In this document: positions 1 to 8,729 of the stretch, piece after piece
How positions within the stretch are numbered: the stretch's first letter is position 1
Layout of the letters: the number at the start of each line of letters is the position of its first letter
Origin: a virus
Virus record (IMG/VR): IMGVR_UViG_3300048504_000257
Span: 1 to 37,814 of that record
DNA length: 37,814 bases
Direction: 5' to 3' (one strand)
The notes under the pieces: generated by a model
Told to the model about the DNA's origin: nothing
Database searches by the model: none
Seen by the model: the letters and a program-made list of their open reading frames with translations, nothing else
Made by a program: the position numbers and the translations under genes

Positions 1-24
1 CTGGAGTGCAGTACCTATGTATGA
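1..24 (+). CDS. 3' end of 41-residue membrane protein (partial)
   Basis: The window opens inside this gene. The frame reads Leu-Glu-Cys-Ser-Thr-Tyr-Val and stops at 22-24. The complete copy is at 37176-37301 at the other end of the window and is described there. Confidence 0.7.
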   Translation: MECSTYV

Positions 25-124
25 GCTGGAGTGGGCCATCTTCATGACCGTCTTCCAGTTTGTGTTTGTTGGCTGGTGGCTGAGACATCAATGGATTAAC
101 AGGAGTAGTAACAATGGCCGTTAA
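17..124 (+). CDS. Small single-span membrane protein, 35 aa (left copy)
   Basis: A 35-codon reading frame that starts inside the end of the preceding small gene and ends inside the start of the NinG-like gene (overlap at 114-124). The product is mostly one hydrophobic aromatic span at about residues 6-22 (AIFMTVFQFVFVGWW), followed by a short basic tail (LRHQWINR). No ribosome site stands out, so it may be translated by coupling to the upstream gene. Its identical twin is at 37294-37401. Function unknown; tiny membrane proteins of phages include holins and inhibitors, but nothing here proves that role. Confidence 0.5.
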   Translation: MYELEWAIFMTVFQFVFVGWWLRHQWINRSSNNGR

Positions 125-497
125 ACGTGAGGCTTGTGACAACTGGTTCAGCAAGTGTGTGCGTCACAGAGATCAGCACCGCTGTCAGTATTGTTTTAAC
201 GAGGGTACAGATTGCGCGCACATATACGGGCGAGCAAAGAAGTCAGTCAGGTGGTCAATGGATAACGCTGTGACCCTGTGCCGATACCACCACCAGTGGT
301 TTGGTTCTAACCCGGTGGCCTTCACCGATTGGCTGACCAAGATTTATGGCGAGGGTCACATGGACATCCTCCGTGAGAAAGCCAACGCCACCCTCAAGAC
401 CAACAAGCTACTGCGGAAAGAGATCAGCGATCACTACCGGGCTGAGTTCCGCATGGCTGAAGCCGACCCCAAGTACGACATAGTGAGTTACAACTAA
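114..497 (+). CDS. NinG-like / HNH-type recombination endonuclease (allele without upstream HNH gene)
   Basis: The 127-residue product has a compact zinc/HNH pattern: Cys24-x2-Cys27, then CAHIYGR (34-40), then LCRYHHQW (55-62) with Cys56, His59 and His60. This resembles phage NinG/Rap-type and HNH recombination endonucleases, which cut branched DNA. The C-terminal part is helical and charged. It follows a NinB-like gene and two tiny membrane genes, as in the nin regions of lambdoid phages, which supports a recombination role. A ribosome site (AGGAG) lies at 101-105, and the gene overlaps the next one (TAATG at 495-499). The N-terminus (MAVKREACDNW) differs from the right-end allele (MAYGGGIKRSAADNW), so this 5' end is the polymorphic point. 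Strict NinG orthology is uncertain; an HNH-fold nuclease is the safer part of the call. Confidence 0.7.
   Translation: MAVKREACDNWFSKCVRHRDQHRCQYCFNEGTDCAHIYGRAKKSVRWSMDNAVTLCRYHHQWFGSNPVAFTDWLTKIYGEGHMDILREKANATLKTNKLLRKEISDHYRAEFRMAEADPKYDIVSYN
138..169. repeat. Terminal direct repeat B, left copy
   Basis: These 32 bases, inside the NinG-like gene, are identical to the last 32 bases of the window (37783-37814). Between repeats A and B the left end has 10 bases (128-137), while the right end has 378 bases (37405-37782) holding most of an HNH endonuclease gene. The two ends are therefore two alleles of one locus, not a simple overlap. Confidence 0.93.
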
Positions 498-835
498 TGA
501 ACAGAAGCGAAGAGATTGCACAGCAGTGCGCCGATTACCACGCCAAACACCCCGAGGTATGGGATATGTTTGTGGACTTCACCCTACAGATGGTGAGGAG
601 AGGCTTTCATAACTACAGTATCAAGGCCATCTTTGAGCGGATCAGGTGGGAGAAAGACGCAGGCGGTGATGGGGAAACCCAGTTCAAGATCAACAACAAC
701 TACGCCCCGTACTACGCTCGCCGCTTTATGAAGATGTACCCTGCACACGATGGGTTCTTTCGTACACGCAAGCTAACAACGGAGGACAAGCCAGCTACGC
801 ACCTACCAGAGCTGACGCCTGCCCACTTCAACTAA
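497..835 (+). CDS. Conserved phage protein, last gene of the early block
   Basis: A 112-residue soluble, charged protein with pattern FERIRWEK (about 46-53), KINNNYAPYYARRFM (64-78) and a GFF segment (86-88). I recognise this from memory as a widespread small phage protein found beside replication or late-control genes, with no function I can state. The start codon overlaps the stop of the NinG-like gene, so translation is probably coupled. It is the last rightward gene; one base after its stop begins a perfect 14-bp palindrome, and the late block arrives from the other side. Confidence 0.7.
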   Translation: MNRSEEIAQQCADYHAKHPEVWDMFVDFTLQMVRRGFHNYSIKAIFERIRWEKDAGGDGETQFKINNNYAPYYARRFMKMYPAHDGFFRTRKLTTEDKPATHLPELTPAHFN

Positions 836-836
836 T

Positions 837-850
837 GTTCCACGTGGAAC
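837..850. promoter_or_regulatory. parS-like ParB-binding site (perfect 14-bp palindrome)
   Basis: GTTCCACGTGGAAC is a perfect inverted repeat in the 16-base gap between the convergent gene blocks. It equals the core of the chromosomal parS site described for Pseudomonas and relatives and fits the general bacterial consensus TGTTNCACGTGNAACA at 15 of 16 positions (base 836 is T, base 851 is G). There is no T-run on either side, so it is not an ordinary terminator. No ParB gene is visible in the window, so host ParB would have to be the binder. Binding is inferred from sequence only. Confidence 0.65.
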
Positions 851-851
851 G

Positions 852-1076
852 TCACTTGCGCTTGGGGCCGTAGCCTCTCCCCTTACCATAGCTAGACTTG
901 GCCTTACTCTTACCGTCACGCCGGGTGGTATCCCATGCCCCACCCTTGGGTGGTGTGATGTTCCGGTGGGTTGCAACGATCTTATCCCCGCCCCGCTTCT
1001 TCTTGGCCCTTGCCTCAGACGCAGAGTTAGCAATGATCCCAGTGTTGCGGCCTTCAAAGAAGTACCTGTTAGCCAT
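852..1076 (-). CDS. Small basic protein at the end of the late operon
   Basis: A 74-residue, very basic protein rich in Lys, Arg and Gly (RAKKKRGGDK near residue 23; tail GKGRGYGPKRK). Its ATG overlaps the stop of the 1457-residue internal virion gene, so it is the last late gene. The composition suggests nucleic-acid binding or packaging with DNA. Another frame (803-1057) overlaps it on the same strand but has no ribosome site and would run through the parS-like site, so I prefer this frame. No family recognised. Confidence 0.6.
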   Translation of the reverse strand: MANRYFFEGRNTGIIANSASEARAKKKRGGDKIVATHRNITPPKGGAWDTTRRDGKSKAKSSYGKGRGYGPKRK

Positions 1077-4000
1077 TAGCGTTGTTCTCCCGGTCTGATG
1101 GTAGCCTCAAGGTTAGCCAGTGGGTCAGGTATGAGGCCAGTGTTCTCCTCTACGTTCTGCAAGGCGTTGAGTGGCTGACGCAGTGTTGGCACCTCATCAA
1201 TGATCTCTGTCCTAAACTGCTTAGTGGGGTCAGTAGCTCCCTGATACATTGACTTGCCTATGTCCATGATCCTGCTAGCTGGTAGCGGGAACAGGGACTC
1301 AGCAATCACAGGGATAGGGCCGGACTCCATGAGCCTGCCATACTGGTAGTCATTCAAACCAACCGTGTTCAGTGTCAGGGTAGACAGTACTTGGTCCGCC
1401 GCGCTCACTAGGAAGCCGGGGAAGGAAGCCTCACCGTCACCAAACACCCACTGCCTAGCCTCATTCAGCAGGCCAAATGACCCTGCCGCCAGTGCTATGT
1501 ACCGTGCGAAGTACTTGATTGCCTCATCTGTCCTGCCAGCCGCCATGTGAAACATGATCTCTCTGAGTATCAGAGCCTGCTGTTTGATAGCAAAGCCCCT
1601 GAGCGCCCACATAGGACGTAGGTTGGGGTGTCTAGCCCATGCCGCAGGTCGGCCCATACCACTAATCAACTGCTGTTGACCCAGCCCGGCAAAGCCCAGC
1701 TCCTCCAGTAGCTCACCAGCCCTGCCGCTGTACTTAGTAAAGTCACCGCCGTGCTTCATCAGCTCCCGGTTAATGATGTCTAGCTCAGCACGGTTGAAGT
1801 AGAAGCCCCATGCCTTAGCCAGCTCACCCTTAACAAACTGATCGGACTTCTTCTTCCACTTCCGCTTGCTGTCCTTAGCCGCCAGCTCTGCGGCATTGTT
1901 CAGCACAGCCTTGATAGTCCCAGACTTACCCATGTTATCCATGGCGGCAAAGCCAGAGCCTTTCATCAGCCAGTCAGTGCCAGTACGCATAGCGTCAGCG
2001 ATCATCTGCTCAAGGCCATTACGATCAGGTGAGTAAACATCGATCACCTTGTTCATAAATTCGCCCACGTTCTGGTCAATACCACGGGCGCGTACATCGT
2101 ACCGGGGCTGGGTAACCCCCTTCAGTGTGTTGCGTAGCCCGTACTTAACGCTGGCAACCATAGGATCGTGCAGGTTTAGGAGCGCAGACATAGGGCCAGC
2201 CAGTGTGGAGGCATAGCCAAAGCTGTTTAGCGCCTGTATCCATGCGGCAGGAGAACGTATCTGGCCTACCAGATTCTCTTTGATGAACGCAGTGCCGCGC
2301 TTAGCAAGGTCAGGGTCAAGGCCCATGTCGATAACGTGCTGTTCCATGGTGGCAAAGTAGTCATCAGCAGTCTTCATGTTCTTGACTTGGGGCATGTTCA
2401 TCTTCCGGGCAATCTGAACCAACCGCTCGTTGTTCATAATGCGGCGGAAGTTAGTAGCCAGCACCGGATCATAGTCAGCAGGGTCAACATCCCCGTCCTT
2501 GTAGTTACCACGACTGCGGCTCAACATGCCGGGATCGTCAGGCAGGTCCATGTCCCTGTCGAGATTGCCCTTCTCAGCCTTGGCCTTCTTGGATAGCTTG
2601 GTACTCAGGTAGCTAGGCAGGCTGTACTTGCGGCCCGTGATCTGCTCAATGTGTGATTGGTTCTTGATGTTGGCCCACTCAATGTGGCGGCGGGTAGCAT
2701 CAGCCATATCCTGACCCAGCTCCTTCTGTACAAAGGCAACAACCTCATCAAGGCTAGACTCACCCTTGGCGTAGTCCAGCAGTAGCCCGTGAAACTTCTG
2801 GTTACTCTCCTCTAGGTCCAGCACCTTAGCGACAGGATCAACGAACTCGGTTATCTCTCGGGAAAGGAGACGCAAGGCTGTCTCGTCGCCAACCTGAACA
2901 CGCGCACCCCACTCCGGGCTGAAGTCCACCATCAGTCTGTCACTGATACCCAGCGCCAGATCCTTGTACTTCTCTACTGTCTTGTCCCAGACACCCAGCA
3001 TTCCCTCTCTGGCCGGGCCTTTCTTAGCCAGCTTGGATTCATTGAAGGTATCTAGGTAGCTGAATGGAGCAGGGCCAGTAGGCATCTTCCCACCCAGCAT
3101 GGCCTCCATGACCCCATCTTCTTCCGGTGCGAACTTGGCGTTCTGTGCTTCTTGTAGCGCCTTACCGGACTGCCGCCGTATCTCATTAACAACCTCGGCG
3201 TTCTCCATGCCAGAGATCATCAGGCTCTCATCAGCGGCAGAGCCTATCTGCATGTTGAAGTCAGGCTTGGCAAACCAATCAATGACCTTACCCATCGTCA
3301 GTCCAGCAAGGGTACCGACAACCACCTCGTCAATACGGGAGTCACCCTCCCCGGCACCAAAGCCCCAGAACCCACCCTCTATAGCACCAAGGGTCATGTT
3401 GCTGGCTGGTCCAACCTCTGCCTTTGTACTGCGCTCAGCCAAGGTTTTCTTGTTAACCGGGAACACCTTGCCGTTGGCGTCCTTGATGACCACCTTGCCA
3501 TTACCCAGATCGTCAACAACACTGACGTACCGTGGCGTCTCATCGGTGTACTGTCTCAGCTTACCGCTTTGATAGCGTAGCTTTGTCTTGGGAGCGGGCG
3601 TATACAAGACTCGCTCAAGGGGATCGTCTTGCCCCCTGCGAAGTCTGACTGACTGACCCAGCTTATTAAGCCCCTTTGATCCAGCTTGTAGGGCTTTGTA
3701 CCCCTGAATACCGGGGATAATTGAGGCCGCTAGCTCTGCTGTCAGAGAAGCATCAGGGTTCATCTCTTTAAATTCGTTCTGCTCAGTGCGGTACTGGGTG
3801 CGAGCAAGGTCGTAAGGCATGCCAGTTGTTCTGGCTTTGAGCCTAGCATCTAGCTCGTCGTACAGATTGAAGGTAGCGCCCTCCATTATGGACCGGGTGA
3901 TCCCCTTGCGGAACTTCTGATCCCGCTCGCTCTTGATCCTCGCGCCCTCAAAGACCGCCTCCATGTTCAGCGGCATATCCAGTTTAGGTATCTCTACGGG

Positions 4001-5449
4001 GGCGGATCTAACACCAGAGAATCCACCCCAGCCTTGGTTCTTCTCAGCCACAGGCTCAGGGTCTTCCTCAGTAACCTCAGTTGTAGGCTCCTCAACAAGA
4101 GCGTTAGGACCGGGGGTGTACTTCTCTACCTCTGGGAGCCTCTGCTCAGCATTAATGATGCTGTCCTGTATAGAGAACAGGGTGCTTTGGATGGCAGACT
4201 CTGACTCGTCCGGCGTGAGTTGAACAGTTTGGGCCGGTTCTTCCTCCTTCTTCTGTGGTATGGGGACTTGCCCACGCTGGGTAGGGATTATTTCCTCTAA
4301 GTCTGGCGCTGTCTCACGCTTAGGCTCCATTACGCCAGCCTGCATTGCCGCTAATTCAGACTCTATCCTTGGCTCAGATTCCGGCCTGACCCGTGGCTTT
4401 GGGGCCGGAGCTGGCTGTTTGGGCTGTGGTATAGGAACCTGACCACGCTGAGTAGGGATGATCTCCGTCAGATCCGGGGCAGTTTCCTTGGGCTTAGGCT
4501 TGGGCTGGGGGTTAAGAATCCCGTCCTGTATAGCTTTCAGGGAGCTTTCAATACTTGTCTCTGACTGAGCTGGCTTCTTCTTATCAGTGAAACCAAAGGC
4601 AGTCCCCTTGAGGCTGGGCTGAGGAACGGTGACCTTCTCTCTCTTAGGGACGGAGACACCCAGACTAGCCAGCATCCCCTCTCTTTCAATCTCCTTGTTA
4701 GCCGTATCAAAGTCAAAGTCACTAGCACCAAGAGGGGTTGACTCGGGGGCATAGTCCTCAATGTTTAGATTGCCTAACTGCTGGGCCTCTACACTGGGCT
4801 TGTCCTCTGGGTCATTGAGGTCGGTGTACTCCTCAACCACAGGCTCAGGCTCAGGCTCTTTGACAGGATCTTCGTCAATAACCTTGACTACCTTGTCTGC
4901 GTTCTTCTTGAACTCACGGTTAACAACAAACCGGGTGATCAGGTCAGGAGCGCCAGCGTAGTGAACGTCATAGAACAGATCGACACCCGCATCCTCTAGG
5001 TCACCAGTCCAAGCGGGGACAATCTCCTCGTCCTTTCCCCTAGCGTGAGTGCCAACAACCAGCAGGATCTGTTGCTGTAGGTCAGTCAGCCTGCGAGGGT
5101 CACGGTCATCACCAGCTTTATACTCAGACTCAGCCCATACTGGTAGCTTCTGGTCAACATCCGCTAGCGCGTTCTTATAAGACTGTAGGTAGCTCTTATA
5201 AGTGGCGTCAGTGAACTGGTAGTTACCCTTAGCAGTGGTCCCATCCTCGTCACCAACGCGCTCTTTGTTGCTGGTTTGCGTCCCGCCGCTTGACTCAACG
5301 TTCTTGACCGAATCAATCCACAGCAGGATGTTGTCCTGTGTCAGGTGGGGGTCAAGTCCCAGCATCTCCAAGGCCCGTACAACAGCAGGGTCATTGAATA
5401 GTGGGTTGAGATCCTTTGCCCGTAGCTCGCTAGCCAGTATTTCACGCAT
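1076..5449 (-). CDS. Giant internal virion protein with N-terminal transglycosylase-like domain
   Basis: The 1457-residue product is the largest here and comparable in size with the ejection proteins of T7-like phages. Residues about 40-185 look like a lytic transglycosylase: a Glu at 52 in NVESSGG, GNYQF at 75-79 and a C-terminal helical part. This would open peptidoglycan during DNA entry. Residues 195-480 are a Pro/Glu/Gln-rich linker with repeats: an ES-x-I-x-S-x-L unit at about 296-314, 358-376 and 415-433, and an EIIPTQRGQVPIPQ unit at 329-342 and 386-399. The rest is helical with short hydrophobic stretches, resembling large polyvalent or ejectosome proteins. It starts four bases after the stop of the upstream gene with only a weak AAGAAG ribosome site, suggesting translational coupling. 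It is the only peptidoglycan-acting domain I can find in the window. Confidence 0.8.
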   Translation of the reverse strand: MREILASELRAKDLNPLFNDPAVVRALEMLGLDPHLTQDNILLWIDSVKNVESSGGTQTSNKERVGDEDGTTAKGNYQFTDATYKSYLQSYKNALADVDQKLPVWAESEYKAGDDRDPRRLTDLQQQILLVVGTHARGKDEEIVPAWTGDLEDAGVDLFYDVHYAGAPDLITRFVVNREFKKNADKVVKVIDEDPVKEPEPEPVVEEYTDLNDPEDKPSVEAQQLGNLNIEDYAPESTPLGASDFDFDTANKEIEREGMLASLGVSVPKREKVTVPQPSLKGTAFGFTDKKKPAQSETSIESSLKAIQDGILNPQPKPKPKETAPDLTEIIPTQRGQVPIPQPKQPAPAPKPRVRPESEPRIESELAAMQAGVMEPKRETAPDLEEIIPTQRGQVPIPQKKEEEPAQTVQLTPDESESAIQSTLFSIQDSIINAEQRLPEVEKYTPGPNALVEEPTTEVTEEDPEPVAEKNQGWGGFSGVRSAPVEIPKLDMPLNMEAVFEGARIKSERDQKFRKGITRSIMEGATFNLYDELDARLKARTTGMPYDLARTQYRTEQNEFKEMNPDASLTAELAASIIPGIQGYKALQAGSKGLNKLGQSVRLRRGQDDPLERVLYTPAPKTKLRYQSGKLRQYTDETPRYVSVVDDLGNGKVVIKDANGKVFPVNKKTLAERSTKAEVGPASNMTLGAIEGGFWGFGAGEGDSRIDEVVVGTLAGLTMGKVIDWFAKPDFNMQIGSAADESLMISGMENAEVVNEIRRQSGKALQEAQNAKFAPEEDGVMEAMLGGKMPTGPAPFSYLDTFNESKLAKKGPAREGMLGVWDKTVEKYKDLALGISDRLMVDFSPEWGARVQVGDETALRLLSREITEFVDPVAKVLDLEESNQKFHGLLLDYAKGESSLDEVVAFVQKELGQDMADATRRHIEWANIKNQSHIEQITGRKYSLPSYLSTKLSKKAKAEKGNLDRDMDLPDDPGMLSRSRGNYKDGDVDPADYDPVLATNFRRIMNNERLVQIARKMNMPQVKNMKTADDYFATMEQHVIDMGLDPDLAKRGTAFIKENLVGQIRSPAAWIQALNSFGYASTLAGPMSALLNLHDPMVASVKYGLRNTLKGVTQPRYDVRARGIDQNVGEFMNKVIDVYSPDRNGLEQMIADAMRTGTDWLMKGSGFAAMDNMGKSGTIKAVLNNAAELAAKDSKRKWKKKSDQFVKGELAKAWGFYFNRAELDIINRELMKHGGDFTKYSGRAGELLEELGFAGLGQQQLISGMGRPAAWARHPNLRPMWALRGFAIKQQALILREIMFHMAAGRTDEAIKYFARYIALAAGSFGLLNEARQWVFGDGEASFPGFLVSAADQVLSTLTLNTVGLNDYQYGRLMESGPIPVIAESLFPLPASRIMDIGKSMYQGATDPTKQFRTEIIDEVPTLRQPLNALQNVEENTGLIPDPLANLEATIRPGEQR

Positions 5450-5452
5450 GGA

Positions 5453-7366
5453 TTACTTCTTCTTCTCGCCTATGATTAAGTCTTCAAAGTTGAAAGGGAT
5501 GCCAGCCATAACTCGCGCTTCGATGGTTGCGGCAATCTCATCGCCCACCATCTTCTTAACAGTATCCCACTCGCCGCCGTCCTGAGCGTTCATAATCATA
5601 CGCATCTGAGGCGTAAGGCGTATGCCTGTCTCTGGATCGCGCTCTAGTCCGCCCTTGTTAGTCATCCACCAGCGGTTGTCAGTGGTAAAGAAATCATACA
5701 CCTGAGTGAGCTTCTCGTCGTAAACCTCTCTAGCCTGATCCTCAATAACGTCCGTGAACTCCGCTCTGCCGGGATCATCTGCAATCTGCTCTGCCACATA
5801 CGACTCAACAAACGCAGACTCTCGCTGGTTCATCTGACGGTTAAACTTCTGGATGCCCTGCTTGCGCCTGATGTCTAGGGTGTTGCTGGCCTTGCTCCAA
5901 GCGGGATCTGACAGGGTGGGGGCTATATCCTCCATAGCCGAATACAGCTCAGTCACGTTGTTGAAAGTCTCAATGCCGTTGTCAGCCATGTAGCCAGCCA
6001 ACGCCTTCTGCATTTCAATGTAACGCTCCTGCCCCTTGAGGCTGTCATCCATGAGGCTGTGGAAGCTATTAGCCTCAAACAGACCCTTGGTGTCTTTCAT
6101 GTTACGGAAGCCAGTGAGCGCCTTAGCCGATGGTATGTCGGTATTACCAATGGCCTTTAGCTGTATAGCGTCACGCTCTTTGATCGCGCCAACAATGCGG
6201 CCCGTGATCTCTGCCAGCTCGCCCGGCATCATGGTGTCGCCAGACATAATGCGGTCATACTCCTGTAGGAGCTGAGCTATCTTGGCGTTCTTGACCTCTG
6301 GCTCTTCAGCGGCAGGATCTACATACGCCGCCAGACTTGCCTGATTGTAGTAGTAAGGGGTCAGTACCCGCTTGGCATTGGTGGCGGCAAAGACATCTGC
6401 CTGCTCCTTTGCAGCTCTCTCTTTATCTAGGAAGCCCACAGCATAAGCCCTGATAGTAGGCTCAATGTTTTCGGGGATCTTAGCGGGGTCAAAGTAACCC
6501 CTTTGAACCATGCCCTGCACCAAGCTCTTAGCGTCCTGCTCATACTGCTTGTCCTGTGCAACCCTCTGGGCGGTGTCAACGCTCATCATTGTCTCTTGCA
6601 GGCGGTACTCAGCAGTCGCTATCTGCAAAGACTCAACCCTCTCCGCGTAAGGACGCCGGGTTATATCGTAAGCATTCTCCTCAAGCTGGTCTTCCTGTAG
6701 CTGGATGGCATTCTCGGCAGACTCTACAGACATCTTCTCTTTCTGAAGATCCCTGTATGCCGCCGCAGTTTCTGGGTCAGCCTCAAGGTAGGCCAGCGCC
6801 TTCTCCAGCTTTGGCTTGCGGGGGTCTTCCTCAGACATATCTGAGAGCCAGCCCCTGTACTTATCAATGGCCTCGGCACCCTTCTTGGCCTTTGCAGATA
6901 CTGCGGTAGGCATTGCTGTACTCAGGGCCGTCAGCTTTGCAGTGACATCCTGCACCAGACCAGAATCACCAGCCGCGATAGCCGCATCTAGCTGTTGCTC
7001 AAGAGACTTCCTGTTAAGAGTGAGTGCCGCTGTGTCGCCAGCCCCGGCCAAAGCGTTAGTACTGCTAGAGATTTTGCCTGCCGCGCCTGCAATCTTGGCC
7101 CTGTTAGCTTCCTTCTTGTTAGCCGTTTCAGTCTCTCTCTGCTTGTAGCCGAGCGCCATGTACTGCTTGGCCTCGTCATCATAGCCATTACGCTTGGCCC
7201 ACTGAGAGTAGGCAAGGATGCTCTCAGAGTCATCCATGTCGATAGCTGGAGCCATAGACCGTTTGAAGTTATCGGTATAAATGCTCGCAGTCTTATCGCT
7301 AGCGATACCTTCATTGATCTGCTGAAACATCCCCGATAGGTTCGGGGCTACGTTACGTCCTGCCAT
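5453..7366 (-). CDS. Internal virion / ejection-type protein
   Basis: A 637-residue, alanine- and glutamate-rich protein that is almost wholly helical and probably coiled coil over residues 60-330. It has no signal peptide or membrane segment. It lies between the S74-tailed virion protein and the giant transglycosylase protein, the position of the middle internal-core protein in T7-like phages. The ribosome site AGGAG sits seven bases before the ATG. The role (internal core or DNA ejection channel) is inferred from gene order, size and composition; I recognise no specific domain. Confidence 0.65.
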   Translation of the reverse strand: MAGRNVAPNLSGMFQQINEGIASDKTASIYTDNFKRSMAPAIDMDDSESILAYSQWAKRNGYDDEAKQYMALGYKQRETETANKKEANRAKIAGAAGKISSSTNALAGAGDTAALTLNRKSLEQQLDAAIAAGDSGLVQDVTAKLTALSTAMPTAVSAKAKKGAEAIDKYRGWLSDMSEEDPRKPKLEKALAYLEADPETAAAYRDLQKEKMSVESAENAIQLQEDQLEENAYDITRRPYAERVESLQIATAEYRLQETMMSVDTAQRVAQDKQYEQDAKSLVQGMVQRGYFDPAKIPENIEPTIRAYAVGFLDKERAAKEQADVFAATNAKRVLTPYYYNQASLAAYVDPAAEEPEVKNAKIAQLLQEYDRIMSGDTMMPGELAEITGRIVGAIKERDAIQLKAIGNTDIPSAKALTGFRNMKDTKGLFEANSFHSLMDDSLKGQERYIEMQKALAGYMADNGIETFNNVTELYSAMEDIAPTLSDPAWSKASNTLDIRRKQGIQKFNRQMNQRESAFVESYVAEQIADDPGRAEFTDVIEDQAREVYDEKLTQVYDFFTTDNRWWMTNKGGLERDPETGIRLTPQMRMIMNAQDGGEWDTVKKMVGDEIAATIEARVMAGIPFNFEDLIIGEKKK

Positions 7367-7377
7367 TGTTTCGCTCC

Positions 7378-8715
7378 TTAAAGACTGTTGTAGTTAACAG
7401 TCAGATAGCCGTGCCTGTCAGTGCCAACAGCAGGGTGGTCGCCCAGCTCTTGAGCAATAACACCCATGCGGACCTGATGGTCAACACCGATTTCTCTGGC
7501 CTTGTCATTCCAATCCCATGTGTACAGGCTCAGCCCGTTGTCCTCACCTACCTTCTGGACGTTCTCCTTGAGGCGGATATCAGAGGAGCTAGGATTAGAC
7601 CAGCCTCCCCCGGTCAGCCCGGTGTACAGCCAATCAAGACCGCCTGCCGCACTGCTAAGCACACCGCCAAGGCCGCTTAGACCAGAGCCATCTGATCCCT
7701 GCGAGCCACCAAGGTTGTTTAGGATGGCGCTCATTAGCTGTGCGCGAGACTCGTTTGCTACCTTCTGAGCATTGACGTTGTTGCCCATGCCACCCAATAC
7801 CATCTGGCTGAGGAAGCCTTTGCCTGTGAGCTGACCCTGCTGAGCCATCTCTGCACCAGTGTTGCCCTGCTGGAGGATCTGCAACTGCATATCCATAGGC
7901 AGATAGCTGAGCTTCTCCATGTCCATGCCAATGCCGTACTGGTTCTGGCCCAGCTCTGCGTACTGCTGGCCTAGCTGACCCAAGCCCTGCGCTCTCTGGT
8001 TACCGAGCTGACCAAACTGGCTAGCCATCTCACCAAACATGCCGCGCTCTTCTCTAGCAAGGTCCATTGCACTGACGCCTGCCTCTCTGCTGGCCTGCGC
8101 TCTGGCCCTAGCCATTGCCGCATCCTCAGCAGTGCCGCCGTACTGTGTGCCTCTAACACCGCCGCGACCCATAGCATACTCTTGAGCCTGCTGATTTGCC
8201 TGCTGTCTGTTTAGCTCTGGATTCTGGAGAGCCATGAGTCGGTCATACATCTCCTGCTCACGACCAGAGGGGTCAGCCATAGCTCGATTCATGGCCTGCT
8301 GTACATTGGTCCCGGTGTTGTAGTTGCCGTAGGCGCTAATAGCGTTACGGAATGTGTTATCAGCGTTGGTCAGAGTATTGGCACCATTCGTAAGCAGGCC
8401 ATCACCACCGTTCTGATACAGGCTGTCAGGACCAACGCCAAACGCCATATTGAACTTGCCGTCTGCATTAGTAGAGCCTGTGGTAGAACCTAGCCCGGTG
8501 CTGATCCCGTAGCCCTTGAACTGGGAGCCGCTATCAAGGCCGGTGCCTTGCTGGAATGCCCAGTCATTAAGGTAGTTGCCCAGATTCTCCATCCGGTCAG
8601 CCGCCGCTAGGCTCTGGTCTATAGAGTAGGCAGAACCTGCCAACCCAAGGGCGTTGTTAATGGCGCTTCCGCCACCGTCATCAAGCCAATTTTGAATGCC
8701 GCCAAAAATGCTCAT
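7378..8715 (-). CDS. Virion protein with C-terminal S74-type chaperone domain
   Basis: A 445-residue protein. Residues 1-130 are Gly/Asn/Ser-rich; residues 150-340 are a Gln/Ala/Met-rich helical segment. The last 68 residues match the peptidase S74 (intramolecular chaperone) pattern: SDIRLKENV at 378-386, YTWDW at 398-402, MGVIAQEL at 417-424 and GYLTVNY at 436-442. S74 domains normally help trimeric fibres fold and then cut themselves off at the start of the domain. Similar S74 tails occur on proteins placed between tail tube B and the internal core in marine T7-like phages. An AGGAG ribosome site precedes the ATG. It is the second S74-tailed protein of this genome (the other is at 17971-19923). 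Confidence 0.7.
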   Translation of the reverse strand: MSIFGGIQNWLDDGGGSAINNALGLAGSAYSIDQSLAAADRMENLGNYLNDWAFQQGTGLDSGSQFKGYGISTGLGSTTGSTNADGKFNMAFGVGPDSLYQNGGDGLLTNGANTLTNADNTFRNAISAYGNYNTGTNVQQAMNRAMADPSGREQEMYDRLMALQNPELNRQQANQQAQEYAMGRGGVRGTQYGGTAEDAAMARARAQASREAGVSAMDLAREERGMFGEMASQFGQLGNQRAQGLGQLGQQYAELGQNQYGIGMDMEKLSYLPMDMQLQILQQGNTGAEMAQQGQLTGKGFLSQMVLGGMGNNVNAQKVANESRAQLMSAILNNLGGSQGSDGSGLSGLGGVLSSAAGGLDWLYTGLTGGGWSNPSSSDIRLKENVQKVGEDNGLSLYTWDWNDKAREIGVDHQVRMGVIAQELGDHPAVGTDRHGYLTVNYNSL

Positions 8716-8729
8716 GCTAAATGCTCCTA

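Larger units (their letters stand above)
1..127. repeat. Terminal direct repeat A, left copy
   Basis: This segment is identical, base for base, to 37278-37404. It carries the tail of a 41-codon membrane-protein gene (stop at 22-24), a complete 35-codon membrane-protein gene and the first codons of the next gene. The two copies diverge right after the codons for Met-Ala-Val-Lys-Arg. The simplest reading is that the assembled molecule is circular or terminally redundant and the window runs once round it with an overlap. Confidence 0.95.

Noticed and set aside
837-850. Palindrome as a bidirectional terminator
   Set aside because: The stem would be only five pairs and no T-run follows on either strand; it matches parS far better.
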